A stretch of DNA of 64,000 nt from Desulfuromusa sp. (GCA_021647765.1 JAKIUD010000007.1:10380-74379), one strand, 5' to 3'; counted from the stretch's first letter, positions 40,333 through 48,727 are shown. Translations and numbers: made by a program. Notes: generated by a model from the letters alone, not told the origin.

Positions 40333-42198
40333 ATGTCTGAACCTGTTTGTCATTATAGGCGTAAGATTATCTCTGCTGATGAATATAAAAAGCTGCAGCA
40401 GTTAGAAACAAATGAATTGGTTGATACTCTGGCAAAAAAATACCTGCAGTGGAAAACCCCTTATCAGGAAGTACTGAATACGTCACGAGCCCCATTCTAC
40501 CGTTGGTTTGTTGAAGGAAAAATAGATATCTGGCAGAACACTATTGGCAAACATCTGCGTACCAACCGCCGCAATAAAGCAGCATTAATGTGGGTTGGGA
40601 TTGATGGTCGCGAGAGGGTTTATACTTATCATACCCTCGCTTATGAAGTAGAGCGACTGGCGATGGCGCTTGTGAATCTAGGGATAAGGAAAGGGGACAA
40701 TGTCCTTATCTTTACTCCCAACCTGCCAGAAACAATTGTCACCATGCTGGCCTGTGCGCAGGTTGGAGCAGTTCATATCATCTATCATATCGCCTATTCC
40801 TCTGAATCACTGGCTGCGCGACTACAGGACTGTAAAGCCAAATATATCGTCACTGCTGACAGCTGCCCCCAAACAGCATATATGCTCAAAGAGAAGGTTA
40901 ACGATGCTTTAAGCAAGATCGATTACAAAATAAAGCATTGTATTGTGATCGAACGAACCGGAGAGCGGGTTCACATGCGCCCCAATCGGGATCTCTGGTA
41001 TCAGGATCTGATTACCGATGAAAAGTATTCCAGAGGGGCAAAGATTGATACCGTACGAGCTGCCAATGATCCCCTGTTTATGCTCTACACTTCATCCAAA
41101 ACCAAAACCGCCAAAGCGGTTGTCCATAGCACGGCAGGTTTTCTCATGTGGGCACAATTTACCACTGAATTACTGTTTGATATGGATGATCGCGATATTT
41201 TCTGGTGTACTGCCGATTTAGCTTGGATAACCGGTCATACCTACGGGATTTATGGACCCCTCTCCCTCGGCAGTACCGTTTTTATCTATGAAGGAAGTAT
41301 CACCTACGAAAACACCGCCCTCTTTTTTGATTTTCTGGATCGTTTCCATATTACCCGGATGTTCAGTAATCCAGCATTACTACGCAGCATTATGCGGGCT
41401 AAAAATAGCCGTCGCTATGAGGCTAAATCAGCCAATGCACTTCGCCTTATTGGGTGCGGTGGTGGTGAAATAAAAGACGATCTCTACCAATGGGTTTTAC
41501 ACACACTCCCCAAGCAAGGAAAAATTCCATTGGTCAATATCTGGGGACAAACAGAAGCAGGTGGGAGTCTGATGGCCAATGTTCCAGGAATTTCAGACAG
41601 CAAACATAATACCAGACTACGTCCTCTGCCAGGGGTGAAGTGTAAATTAGTCAACAAGAATGGCGAGGAGATTGATGCCTACGATGAACTAGGATTTATG
41701 GTTCTCACCAACCCATTACCATCTATTTGCAGTGATTTGTATGGAGACAGCAAAACCTATCGCTCTATTTACTGGGAGAAGTTCAAAGGGAAAAAATACT
41801 ACTCTACCGGGGATCAGGCAATTGCCTGGAAAGATGGGAGCTATGTATTAACCGGTCGGCCAGATATTGCCCTCAGCGCTGGAGCCGGAAACCGAAAAAT
41901 TGATGAAGTGGAAGCGACAATCCTCAGCCACGAACGGGTCAAGGAATGTGCCGTCGTCTTTATTGACCACCCAGTGCACGGTTATATGCTCCTGGCCTTC
42001 TGTGTTTTAAAATCCTATAAGGATGAAAGCTATAATGCTGAATCTCTGCAGGCCATCAAAGAACATATCATTGAAGAAAGTGGAGAGTTAGCTCTTCCTG
42101 ACGCGATCCGTCTGACCAAATTTTTACCCAAAACACCAGATAACGAAATTAATCGTCCCCTGCTTAAAGAGATCTCTCTGCAAATGGAGGGACTGTAG
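40333..42198 (+). CDS. Acetyl-CoA-synthetase-like protein with degenerate catalytic motifs
   Basis: A 621-residue homolog of Acs. The fold markers are there: IYWCTADVGWVTGH-like FWCTADLAWITGH, GPLSLGSTVFIYEG and WGQTEAGG. Three key sites differ. The ATP loop YTSGSTGKPKG reads YTSSKTKTAKA. The A10 catalytic lysine segment PKTRSGKI reads PKTPDNEI, with Glu in place of Lys. The Trp that limits the acetate pocket (TWWQTE) is Gly in NIWGQTE. Adenylation activity is therefore doubtful, and it may act as a binding or regulatory subunit. It is the last gene of the exonuclease set. Confidence 0.85.
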   Translation: MSEPVCHYRRKIISADEYKKLQQLETNELVDTLAKKYLQWKTPYQEVLNTSRAPFYRWFVEGKIDIWQNTIGKHLRTNRRNKAALMWVGIDGRERVYTYHTLAYEVERLAMALVNLGIRKGDNVLIFTPNLPETIVTMLACAQVGAVHIIYHIAYSSESLAARLQDCKAKYIVTADSCPQTAYMLKEKVNDALSKIDYKIKHCIVIERTGERVHMRPNRDLWYQDLITDEKYSRGAKIDTVRAANDPLFMLYTSSKTKTAKAVVHSTAGFLMWAQFTTELLFDMDDRDIFWCTADLAWITGHTYGIYGPLSLGSTVFIYEGSITYENTALFFDFLDRFHITRMFSNPALLRSIMRAKNSRRYEAKSANALRLIGCGGGEIKDDLYQWVLHTLPKQGKIPLVNIWGQTEAGGSLMANVPGISDSKHNTRLRPLPGVKCKLVNKNGEEIDAYDELGFMVLTNPLPSICSDLYGDSKTYRSIYWEKFKGKKYYSTGDQAIAWKDGSYVLTGRPDIALSAGAGNRKIDEVEATILSHERVKECAVVFIDHPVHGYMLLAFCVLKSYKDESYNAESLQAIKEHIIEESGELALPDAIRLTKFLPKTPDNEINRPLLKEISLQMEGL

Positions 42199-42392
42199 CA
42201 GCAATACTCTATTTTGTTTTTGAAGCACCATTTCCCGTGTGACGCAGCCGGAAAGAAACGGAACTTTGCAGGAATTCGAAGAAAAATGTTTGGGCTGAAG
42301 ACGAGCTTTTTCTTCACTGCGATGTGCGGGGACGCACCCCCGCGACCTTTTAGTCTGCTAACCGCATTCCAGAGACACGAGACAAATATATG
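42199..42392. other. Intergenic stretch with a G/C hairpin
   Basis: No gene is seen. A hairpin GCGGGG-ACGCA-CCCCGC is visible near 42327. It may terminate transcription of the Acs-like gene, but there is no T-run. Confidence 0.35.
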
Positions 42393-42396
42393 TCCC

Positions 42397-42580
42397 GAAT
42401 AGCACAAAGTTTAAGCAACTTTGTAGTAATCTTGGGACTGCCCACAGCACCATCGGGGGCTGTCCCGAAAGTTTACGAGCCACGAAAAACCGCGGTGGTT
42501 CGCACCGCAAAAGCCTGGGACAGCCCACTGCGAACGGACAGTCCCGCATATACTGGAAATTTCCTTGAACTAGCGCCATC
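42397..42580. repeat. Palindromic repeat family 1, copy 5 (complete)
   Basis: 184 bp; arms GAATAGCACAAAGTTTAAG and CTTGAACTAGCGCCATC, with both internal GGGAC/GTCCC modules. The flanks show no matching direct repeats. Confidence 0.9.
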
Positions 42581-42601
42581 TGGTTCCATCCAAAAATTTC
42601 A

Positions 42602-43009
42602 TTACCCCGGATAGAGCAAATAACTGCTGCTCTTCCTTTCCCGTTTTAATCTGCCATTATCAGCCATTTCCTTGATCAATCGCTGGAGCTGCTTTTTGTT
42701 TGTATCGGCAAAAAGAGGATAAAGATCAGTCTGTTTCAGCCCCGGCTGTCTGGTCACTTCAGTAAGAATAGATTCTTCTAAGCTGGAGGATTCACTAGCT
42801 ATGGGGACAACTGGAGAATCGCTCTCCGTTGAGTCAAATACCGTCTCATGAGGAGGCTCCTCAAGGCGCTTTTCAGATTTTTGAGTCGCGGTACTTTGTG
42901 CGAGGGACATTTCCTGCTCAGCCTGAATTTCCCGTTCTATCGAGATAATTTTCTGATAAAAATAGAATCCAGCACCGACAAACAATAACAGAACAATAAA
43001 CCAGAACAT
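42602..43009 (-). CDS. Small membrane protein with a winged-helix-like C-terminus
   Basis: 135 residues: one N-terminal membrane helix (MFWFIVLLLFVGAGFYFY), a charged Ser/Glu-rich linker, and a C-terminal part ILTEVTRQPGLKQTDLYPLFADTNKKQLQRLIKEMADNG that looks like a winged helix-turn-helix. I do not recognise the family. GGAGG lies 5 bases before the ATG. It follows the zinc-ribbon gene by 13 bp and the Cas6-like gene further up, so these three probably form one transcript. Confidence 0.65.
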   Translation of the reverse strand: MFWFIVLLLFVGAGFYFYQKIISIEREIQAEQEMSLAQSTATQKSEKRLEEPPHETVFDSTESDSPVVPIASESSSLEESILTEVTRQPGLKQTDLYPLFADTNKKQLQRLIKEMADNGRLKRERKSSSYLLYPG

Positions 43010-43022
43010 TTAAACCTCCAAA

Positions 43023-43319
43023 TCAGTGGGTATTTTCATCATCCTGGTTGAACCAACGCTCAAACCAGCTCCGATGATCTTTTGCTGCTAAGATTTTAAA
43101 ATCATTTGGTCCAAGCCAGACTCCTCCACAACCGGGACATTGATCAAGGGGAACTCCGTGAAAAACTGTCGGCTCAATGGCTTTGCCACATTTAGGGCAA
43201 TGACCAAGAGCGGCCGTTTCTATTGCTTTCTGTTTCATCTTTGCCAGGTTTTCCTGTTCTGTTCTGAGAATATATTCATTTTCAAGTGCCTTTTTACGCT
43301 CTTCCCAAGCATCTGTCAT
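43023..43319 (-). CDS. Zinc-ribbon protein (TFIIB-type zinc finger)
   Basis: 98 residues: a charged helix (EERKKALENEYILRTEQENLAKMKQKAIE) followed by CPKCGKAIEPTVFHGVPLDQCPGCGGVWLG, two CPxC knuckles of the zf-TFIIB type found in small bacterial proteins of unknown role. I choose the ATG at 43319, which has GGGAGG 7 bases upstream; an ATG at 43382 has no ribosome site. Confidence 0.75.
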   Translation of the reverse strand: MTDAWEERKKALENEYILRTEQENLAKMKQKAIETAALGHCPKCGKAIEPTVFHGVPLDQCPGCGGVWLGPNDFKILAAKDHRSWFERWFNQDDENTH

Positions 43320-43382
43320 CGATAAACCTCCCACATGAATATCTGCTTGTTTCACAAATGCAGTAAATAAGATTGCTTCCAT

Positions 43383-44336
43383 TCAACTATAATCTAACCA
43401 ATATTGTCCAGCCCCATAAGCAGCTCCTTTACCAAAGTTAAAAAGACTGCCCAGCTGTAAAATCCAGATCAACGCTCCCAGTTCGTCCCCAGAGACTCTT
43501 AAATGCCCCATCAAACCACCCAGGTTTTGTTTTCGATACCTCATGTTCAGGGTACGCCAATCTTTCCATAATAACTTATTTTCAAGCGATTGCACCCGAC
43601 TTGCCAAAGAAATCAAGACTGCCGGAGCGTCGATCAACCCGACTCCGGCATACCCTGCCAAAAGCGCCGTAATCCGACGCAAAAGATGGGGGAAAATATC
43701 GACAAGTTCAGCTTTAAATAAGGGTTTACCCTGCCGTAATAACCGTAATGGACTGATAATTTCGAGCTGAATTGAATCGAAGGAAACGCTCTGCCGTTCC
43801 AGCCACCAAGACAGATTACTCACTGGTGGAGTCAGCGGACGGGTCTGTTTTCCAGCGAACCAGAGCATTGATCGGGCACCACTGCCATCCTCTGCTTCAA
43901 CCCCTTCTAGAATAAACTGTCCAGAACCATGATAGAGACCTTGCGTTCCTAAATGCTGCAACAGGGCAACAAAAGCATCCACGGCATTGATGCCTGAACC
44001 AATAAAGAGAACCGGCAGAATAATTTTCTGTTTCGCTTCAATCAGCCCATACTGCGAAATGTCGGGAGAGAGGATCAATGCCGGAGCTGGTTTTTGAATC
44101 TGCTGCAATAGCAACGGATTATCTGGAAGATCCGGTTGCAAAAGTTGTTTCAGTTGACTGACAAAATTAATTTCACCTTGTTCTGGAAATGATTTCAATG
44201 CCTGTAATAATTCGCGCCGTAACTGTAGCAAACCGAGCACCGGCAGGTCAAAATCACTATTGATTTCAAGGTGGAAATACAGTTTTACATATTCCACCTG
44301 TTCCAGCGCTGCCGGAAATGGAGCTTGGTATCCCAC
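43383..44336 (-). CDS. Orphan Cas6-like RAMP protein
   Basis: 317 residues that resemble the Cas6 C-terminal family (PF10040, once DUF2276), the CRISPR RNA-cutting RAMP endoribonucleases. Evidence is the order of conserved parts: LYHGSGQFILEGVE in the first fold, ISPLRLLRQGKPLFKAELVDIFPHLLRRITALLAGYAG in the middle, WRTLNMRYRKQNLGGLMGHLRV and the glycine-rich end LGSLFNFGKGAAYGAGQYWL. No CRISPR repeat array or other cas gene is in the window. It starts with GTG, with GGAGG 5 bases upstream. Catalytic residues cannot be assigned from sequence alone. Confidence 0.65.
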   Translation of the reverse strand: MGYQAPFPAALEQVEYVKLYFHLEINSDFDLPVLGLLQLRRELLQALKSFPEQGEINFVSQLKQLLQPDLPDNPLLLQQIQKPAPALILSPDISQYGLIEAKQKIILPVLFIGSGINAVDAFVALLQHLGTQGLYHGSGQFILEGVEAEDGSGARSMLWFAGKQTRPLTPPVSNLSWWLERQSVSFDSIQLEIISPLRLLRQGKPLFKAELVDIFPHLLRRITALLAGYAGVGLIDAPAVLISLASRVQSLENKLLWKDWRTLNMRYRKQNLGGLMGHLRVSGDELGALIWILQLGSLFNFGKGAAYGAGQYWLDYS

Positions 44337-44432
44337 TTAAACCTCCGATAAGATTGCACCCTGAGTGAGATTTTGCTATATCCTATCCTCAAATCAGAAT
44401 TGCAGAAAACATAAATATTCTGCTTGAGCATC

Positions 44433-44612
44433 GAGTGGCGCTAGTTAAAGAAAATTTCCAGCAAAAACGGGACTGTCCCCGCAGGGAGGCTGTCCAGGCT
44501 TTTGCGGTGCGAACGACCACAGTTTCATGGCTCGTAAACTCTTGGGACAGCCCCCGATAAAACTGGGGACAGTCCCGAGTTCACTGCAATACTACTTAAA
44601 CTAGTACCATTC
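44433..44612. repeat. Palindromic repeat family 1, copy 6 (with 11-bp direct repeats)
   Basis: 180 bp, arms GAGTGGCGCTAGTTAAAG and CTTAAACTAGTACCATTC. The 11-bp sequence GCTTGAGCATC is found immediately on both sides (44422-44432 and 44613-44623), as expected of a target-site duplication. Confidence 0.95.
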
Positions 44613-44653
44613 GCTTGAGCATCCTAATCTAACCCATAAGGGAGAACAACTGA

Positions 44654-45766
44654 ATGTTTCAGTTTACACTATTGCAGGAAGACCCACATAGTCGTGCTCG
44701 TCGCGGACAGCTGGAAACTCCACACGGAACCATTGAGACCCCGATTTTCATGCCAGTTGGTACCCACGGAGCGGTAAAAGCCATGACCCCGGCACAGGTG
44801 GAAGAAACCGGGGCGCAGATTATCCTTTCCAACACCTATCATCTGCATCTGAAACCAGGTGAAGGATTAATCAAAAAAGCTGGCGGTCTGCATAAATTTA
44901 TGAACTGGAAAAAACCAATCCTCACAGATAGTGGCGGATTTCAGGTTTTTTCTCTACCGAAGAAAAGAATTGGTGAAGATGGCGTTCATTTCCGCCACGA
45001 ATTAACGGGTGAAGAAATTTTCCTTGGACCAAAAGAAGCAATGCAGATTGAAAATGATCTGGGTGCCGATATCATCATGGCTTTCGACGAATGCATCCCT
45101 TACCCGACAACTCAGGATTATGCAGCAAAGTCGGTCAAGAAAACCATCCGCTGGGCTGAAAGCTGCTTAAAGCATCATTCGCGAAAAAATCAGGCTTTAT
45201 TCGGGATTGTACAGGGGGGCGTTTACAATAATTTACGCCGCGAATGTGCTGAAACCCTGACTGCCATGGATTTTCCCGGTTATGCCATCGGCGGAGTCAG
45301 TGTTGGAGAAGGGTTGGAACTCCTGAAAAAAGTGGTCGATTATACCGAACCGTTCCTGCCAAAGAATAAACCACGCTACTTGATGGGAGTTGGTCTACCG
45401 GAAGATATTCTTGAGTCGATTGAACGCGGTCTGGATATGTTTGATTGCGTTATTCCAACCCGCTATGCCCGCAGCGCCACATTATTCACCCGGCGTGGAA
45501 AAATCAGATTAACCAACCGCAACTTTCGCCGGGATTTTTACCCCGTTGATCCATCTTGTGATTGCTACTGCTGCCGTAATTTCAGCCGCGCCTACCTCCA
45601 TCACCTATTTAATGCCAATGAAATACTTTCGGCAACTCTGGCCGCGATTCACAATGTCCGTTTCTACCTGAATATGGTTGCTGGAGCACGGACAGCCATT
45701 GAAGCAGGAGATTATCTCGCGTTTAAAAAAGATTTTCTTGAAGAGTACCTGTCGGGGAAGAAGTAA
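44654..45766 (+). CDS. tgt: tRNA-guanine transglycosylase
   Basis: A 370-residue enzyme that swaps guanine-34 for preQ1 in tRNAs with GUN anticodons, the entry to queuosine. Active-site parts are TDSGGFQVFSLP with the catalytic Asp region and FDCVIPTRYARSATLFT with the nucleophile Asp. Zinc ligands appear near the end (CDCYCCRNFSRAYLHHLF). GGGAGA lies 8 bases before the ATG. Together with queG at 27.3 kb it covers two steps of the pathway. Confidence 0.97.
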   Translation: MFQFTLLQEDPHSRARRGQLETPHGTIETPIFMPVGTHGAVKAMTPAQVEETGAQIILSNTYHLHLKPGEGLIKKAGGLHKFMNWKKPILTDSGGFQVFSLPKKRIGEDGVHFRHELTGEEIFLGPKEAMQIENDLGADIIMAFDECIPYPTTQDYAAKSVKKTIRWAESCLKHHSRKNQALFGIVQGGVYNNLRRECAETLTAMDFPGYAIGGVSVGEGLELLKKVVDYTEPFLPKNKPRYLMGVGLPEDILESIERGLDMFDCVIPTRYARSATLFTRRGKIRLTNRNFRRDFYPVDPSCDCYCCRNFSRAYLHHLFNANEILSATLAAIHNVRFYLNMVAGARTAIEAGDYLAFKKDFLEEYLSGKK

Positions 45767-45844
45767 ACACCTATGTGAAAGTGCATAGATTGGGGCGAGA
45801 CTGAAAGTTTTGGGCTAAAGTCTATATGCTGAATGCCAGTACAT

Positions 45845-45966
45845 CGAGGACAGATTTTCGTAAGTTTGAGAGCAAATAGCACCGCTATTTGTCGAAAACG
45901 CTCGGAAATACGAACCGATTAGACGGTTTCGCAGTAGGCTCTTGTATTCTCGGACAGGCTCCTAGG
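45845..45966. other. Cluster of nested hairpins of unknown nature
   Basis: In the 365-bp gap after tgt, CGAG..TTTTCG..CAAATAGC-ACC-GCTATTTG..CGAAAA..CTCG forms one long nested hairpin (45845-45904). A second short one (GAACCG-...-CGGTTTC) follows, then CTCGGACAGGCTCCTAGG. No open frame fits. This could be a structured RNA or a repeat element; I cannot decide. The rest of 45767-46068 shows nothing clear. Confidence 0.4.
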
Positions 45967-46068
45967 CAAGTTGAGTCAAGTGGATAGCCAGATAAATAAT
46001 TATATACAGTTCTTTCTCATTCAATATTTTCCTAACGATAAAAGGGTTCAACAGCGCTGATATACGCC

Positions 46069-46105
46069 AAAAAAGCGGACTGAAATTTCCTCAGCCCGCT
46101 TTTAT
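46069..46105 (-). terminator. Terminator after the flavoprotein gene
   Basis: AAAAGCGGACTGA pairs with TCAGCCCGCTTTT with one mismatch; on the minus strand it is followed by T6. It also works as a barrier to tgt read-through. Confidence 0.8.
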
Positions 46106-46131
46106 AAAACTATGAAAAAGAGATCAAAATA

Positions 46132-47547
46132 CTAGCGCATCATAAATCCAATCATTTTCTTCATCCATGAATTTTTTAGCATGTTCATCATCCAGCTTTC
46201 GCCAATTGACTTATTCAGGAACGACATACTGGGAAAAGAGTGTTGCAACAACATAATATCTGCAAGGCGGATTTTCTTCTGGATGGCCAACCCCCATTCA
46301 TTGATCATTTCGGCCGAACCTTCCCCAATCACAGAGGCTCCGTAAATTTTACCCAATTTGCTGGCATAAACCCGGACGGAACCGGTCGTCACTTGCTCAG
46401 CAATTGCAACACCGTAATCACCATATTTTGCTTCGATGACATCATATTTGATTCCTGCAGCAATCAGCTCTGATTCCTGCATTCCAACCATGGAAACTTG
46501 CGGCTCGGTAAAAACTGTCCATGGAACCACATATTTTTTGAAATCTTTCTTGAACGGCCAGGGGCGCATAATATTCATCAAAGCAATCATCCCTTGATGC
46601 ATAGCAGCGTGGGAGAAAAGGTAATTGCTATTACAATCCCCAACAGCATAAATGTGGCTGACATTGGTCTCTAAATTACTGTTCACCGGAATGCCTCTGG
46701 AAGTGTAATTGACACCGGCATTTTCCAGGTTCAATCCATCAAGGGTCGGAACCCGGCCTGCTGCCAACAGCAACCGTTCGGCCTCCAGAGTTTCACCTTC
46801 TTTAGTTTTCAAAATAACTCGACCGTCCTTTGACTCTAGCTGGCTGATTGAACGGCTGTTATAAACCTCAATCCCCTCTTTTTCAAAAACTTCCTCAAGG
46901 GTTTCGCCAGCAAATTTATCAGCGAAAGGCAAGAGATGAGGATCCATTTGTACAATCGTGGTTTTACACCCAAGGCGAGAGAACGCTTGAGCCATTTCCG
47001 AGCCAATGGCGCCACCACCAATAATCAACATACTTTCTGGAATATCATCCAGATTAAAAAGGTTTTCATTGGTCAGGACATTATCAATGGAATCCAAACC
47101 CGGGATGGGTGGTTTTGACGGCTTGGTTCCGGTACAGATAAAAATTCTTTTAGCGGTAATTTTACGATCCCCAACTGCTACAGTATGCGAATCGACAAAG
47201 CTGGCAGATCCTTGCCGAAGAATTTGATCAACCTTTGCAAACTTAACCGCATATTTTTTATTATTAATAAAATCGAGCTTTTCCTGAATATGAGGAAATG
47301 GATTCGTCACTTCGGGTAACGGCATCTCTGCCAGATCAAAATCAGAAAATTTTGTTACAGTATGTCGTGTCTTGGCCATCCGCAGTAAAGCTTTACTGGG
47401 AATACAGCCAACATTCATACACTCACCACCGGTTTTATTTTTTTCAATAGCACAGACCTTCAAGCCCATTTCAGCACCCATAGCAGAGATAACCATCCCT
47501 GCCGGGCCAACCCCGATGGTCAGAATGTCATAATCATATTTTTCCAT
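46132..47547 (-). CDS. Dihydrolipoamide-dehydrogenase-like flavoprotein disulfide reductase
   Basis: 471 residues of the pyridine-nucleotide disulfide oxidoreductase class I family. FAD motif is ILTIGVGPAGMVIS, the redox disulfide is GGECMNVGCIPSKAL, and the NAD(P) motif is IIGGGAIGSEMAQAFSRLG. The C-terminal His-Glu motif of lipoamide dehydrogenase (HAHPTxSE) is not kept; the place reads LLQHSFPSMSFLNK. So the substrate is uncertain, and I would not call it lpdA. It has GGGGT 7 bases upstream of ATG and is transcribed alone. Confidence 0.85.
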   Translation of the reverse strand: MEKYDYDILTIGVGPAGMVISAMGAEMGLKVCAIEKNKTGGECMNVGCIPSKALLRMAKTRHTVTKFSDFDLAEMPLPEVTNPFPHIQEKLDFINNKKYAVKFAKVDQILRQGSASFVDSHTVAVGDRKITAKRIFICTGTKPSKPPIPGLDSIDNVLTNENLFNLDDIPESMLIIGGGAIGSEMAQAFSRLGCKTTIVQMDPHLLPFADKFAGETLEEVFEKEGIEVYNSRSISQLESKDGRVILKTKEGETLEAERLLLAAGRVPTLDGLNLENAGVNYTSRGIPVNSNLETNVSHIYAVGDCNSNYLFSHAAMHQGMIALMNIMRPWPFKKDFKKYVVPWTVFTEPQVSMVGMQESELIAAGIKYDVIEAKYGDYGVAIAEQVTTGSVRVYASKLGKIYGASVIGEGSAEMINEWGLAIQKKIRLADIMLLQHSFPSMSFLNKSIGESWMMNMLKNSWMKKMIGFMMR

Positions 47548-47863
47548 ATCATTTACCCCTTTTGAGTGAGCAGTTTAAAGCCAGTTTGCAGTCCACTTAA
47601 TTGTATTTATTATATATATGGATTATAAAATGTAAAGACTTTTTTACTCGAACTTAGGAGCTCAACTACGATTCTGAGATAAGAGGGCATAATTATGAGG
47701 ATATTTAAAAGAGCACCAACCGAATAAACAACCTTTCAAGTATTAGCTTTACACCGTTTTGCAGGAAGTTACTATCAGGAATTCAGTGTTGTTTACGATA
47801 AAGAAAAGGAGTTAACAGAAAGGCTCCTTCTCATGGAACGTGTCTGTTGATGACAGGTGCATT
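47548..47863. other. Intergenic region with nothing recognised
   Basis: AT-rich sequence between the flavoprotein and tautomerase genes. It includes a frame reading TTFQVLALHRFAGSYYQEF interrupted by stops, which might be gene debris, but I cannot assign it. No clear hairpin or promoter. Confidence 0.3.
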
Positions 47864-48085
47864 TTATTTTTTAGAAATATTTGCGGTATTACCTTCTGCA
47901 CGCAATGTTTTAACTGATCGACCGGAGATTCCCCAGCTGTCAGCCTCAATTTCCTTGATAATAACCTGGGTGGAGGATGGATTTTTATCGAGAACCCGAA
48001 CCAACAAATCTGTAACTCCCTCAACAAGTTGTGCCTTTTGCTCTTTTGTCGCACCCTTAGTCAGATTAAATTCAACATATGGCAT
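47864..48085 (-). CDS. 4-oxalocrotonate tautomerase-family enzyme
   Basis: 73 residues starting MPYVEF, so the processed chain would begin with the catalytic Pro1 of the tautomerase superfamily. The middle QLVEGVTDLLVRVLDKNPSSTQVIIKEI is the family alpha-beta pattern. The substrate is unknown. AAAGG precedes the ATG by about 7 bases. Confidence 0.88.
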   Translation of the reverse strand: MPYVEFNLTKGATKEQKAQLVEGVTDLLVRVLDKNPSSTQVIIKEIEADSWGISGRSVKTLRAEGNTANISKK

Positions 48086-48186
48086 AACTTGACCTTTCTG
48101 TGTGTGAAGAATTCTAACTATTCATTATTCTTTGACTAAAATATCTGGACTGATTGATTATAGACTGTTCCAGTTCTTTCTGAAAT

Positions 48187-48218
48187 AAAAAAAGCCCCAT
48201 GGTTTCCCACAGGGCTTT
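48187..48218 (-). terminator. Terminator after the cold-shock gene
   Basis: AAAGCCC stem with additional inner pairing (CATGG/CCACA partly), followed by TTTTTTTATT on the minus strand, 25 bp after the cold-shock gene stop. Confidence 0.85.
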
Positions 48219-48242
48219 CAGACTTAAAAATAATAATATATT

Positions 48243-48443
48243 TTAGAGCCGGACGATATTGGCTGCTTGAGGTCCTTTTTGACCATCAACAACATCAAAG
48301 CTAACGCGTGCACCTTCAGACAAAGACTTGAAACCTTCGCCAGTAATTGCTGAAAAGTGTGCGAAAACGTCTGGGCCGTTATCCTGCTCGATAAAACCAA
48401 ACCCTTTAGAATCATTAAACCATTTAACTGTTCCTTCTGCCAT
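48243..48443 (-). CDS. Cold-shock domain protein
   Basis: 66 residues with both RNA-binding motifs: KGFGFIEQ (RNP1) and DVFAHFSAI (RNP2), start [11 protein letters not shown]. An RNA chaperone of the CspA family; whether it is cold-induced is not known. AGGAG is 9 bases before the ATG. It has a long leader with a hairpin and a possible terminator. Confidence 0.95.
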   Translation of the reverse strand: MAEGTVKWFNDSKGFGFIEQDNGPDVFAHFSAITGEGFKSLSEGARVSFDVVDGQKGPQAANIVRL

Positions 48444-48508
48444 TTTTCTTTCTCCTTACTTGGTCCCCTGTGGGGGTTACGTGACGCAGACCAGTGTCTG
48501 CAAGCCAT

Positions 48509-48543
48509 AAAAAAACCACTCAGTCCTATTGGTCTGTGCGGTT
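48509..48543 (-). terminator. Possible leader terminator upstream of the cold-shock gene
   Basis: On the minus strand AACCGCACAGACC pairs with GGACTGAGTGGTT with two mismatches and is followed by TTTTTTTAT. It ends about 65 bp before the start codon, so it could attenuate the gene or end a small RNA. Confidence 0.6.
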
Positions 48544-48648
48544 CTTATCTAACTTAACAGTAAAATAATCTACACAAACTGGTTCCGATGCGATGAGACA
48601 CTAGCACATGTCCAAATCGAAATCAACCTTTCAAATTAACTTTATTCA

Positions 48649-48667
48649 CTTAATGATAATTATTTTC
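48649..48667. promoter_or_regulatory. Candidate Fur box
   Basis: CTTAATGATAATTATTTTC matches 15 of 19 positions of the consensus GATAATGATAATCATTATC. It lies about 105 bp upstream of the leader terminator and about 205 bp upstream of the cold-shock gene. AT-rich matches like this also occur by chance. Confidence 0.35.
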
Positions 48668-48727
48668 ATATCTAAGTTGGCAATAATTGTCTAACTATCT
48701 CAGAAAGCAAAAGACTGGGGTCACAAT

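Noticed and set aside
45767..46131. tRNA or other known stable RNA gene in the gap after tgt
   Set aside because: No T-loop GTTCGAATC-type sequence and no cloverleaf could be drawn; listed as an unexplained hairpin cluster instead.
47690..47850. Possible gene remnant (TTFQVLALHRFAGSYYQEF)
   Set aside because: No family recognised and it is interrupted by stops; could be chance.
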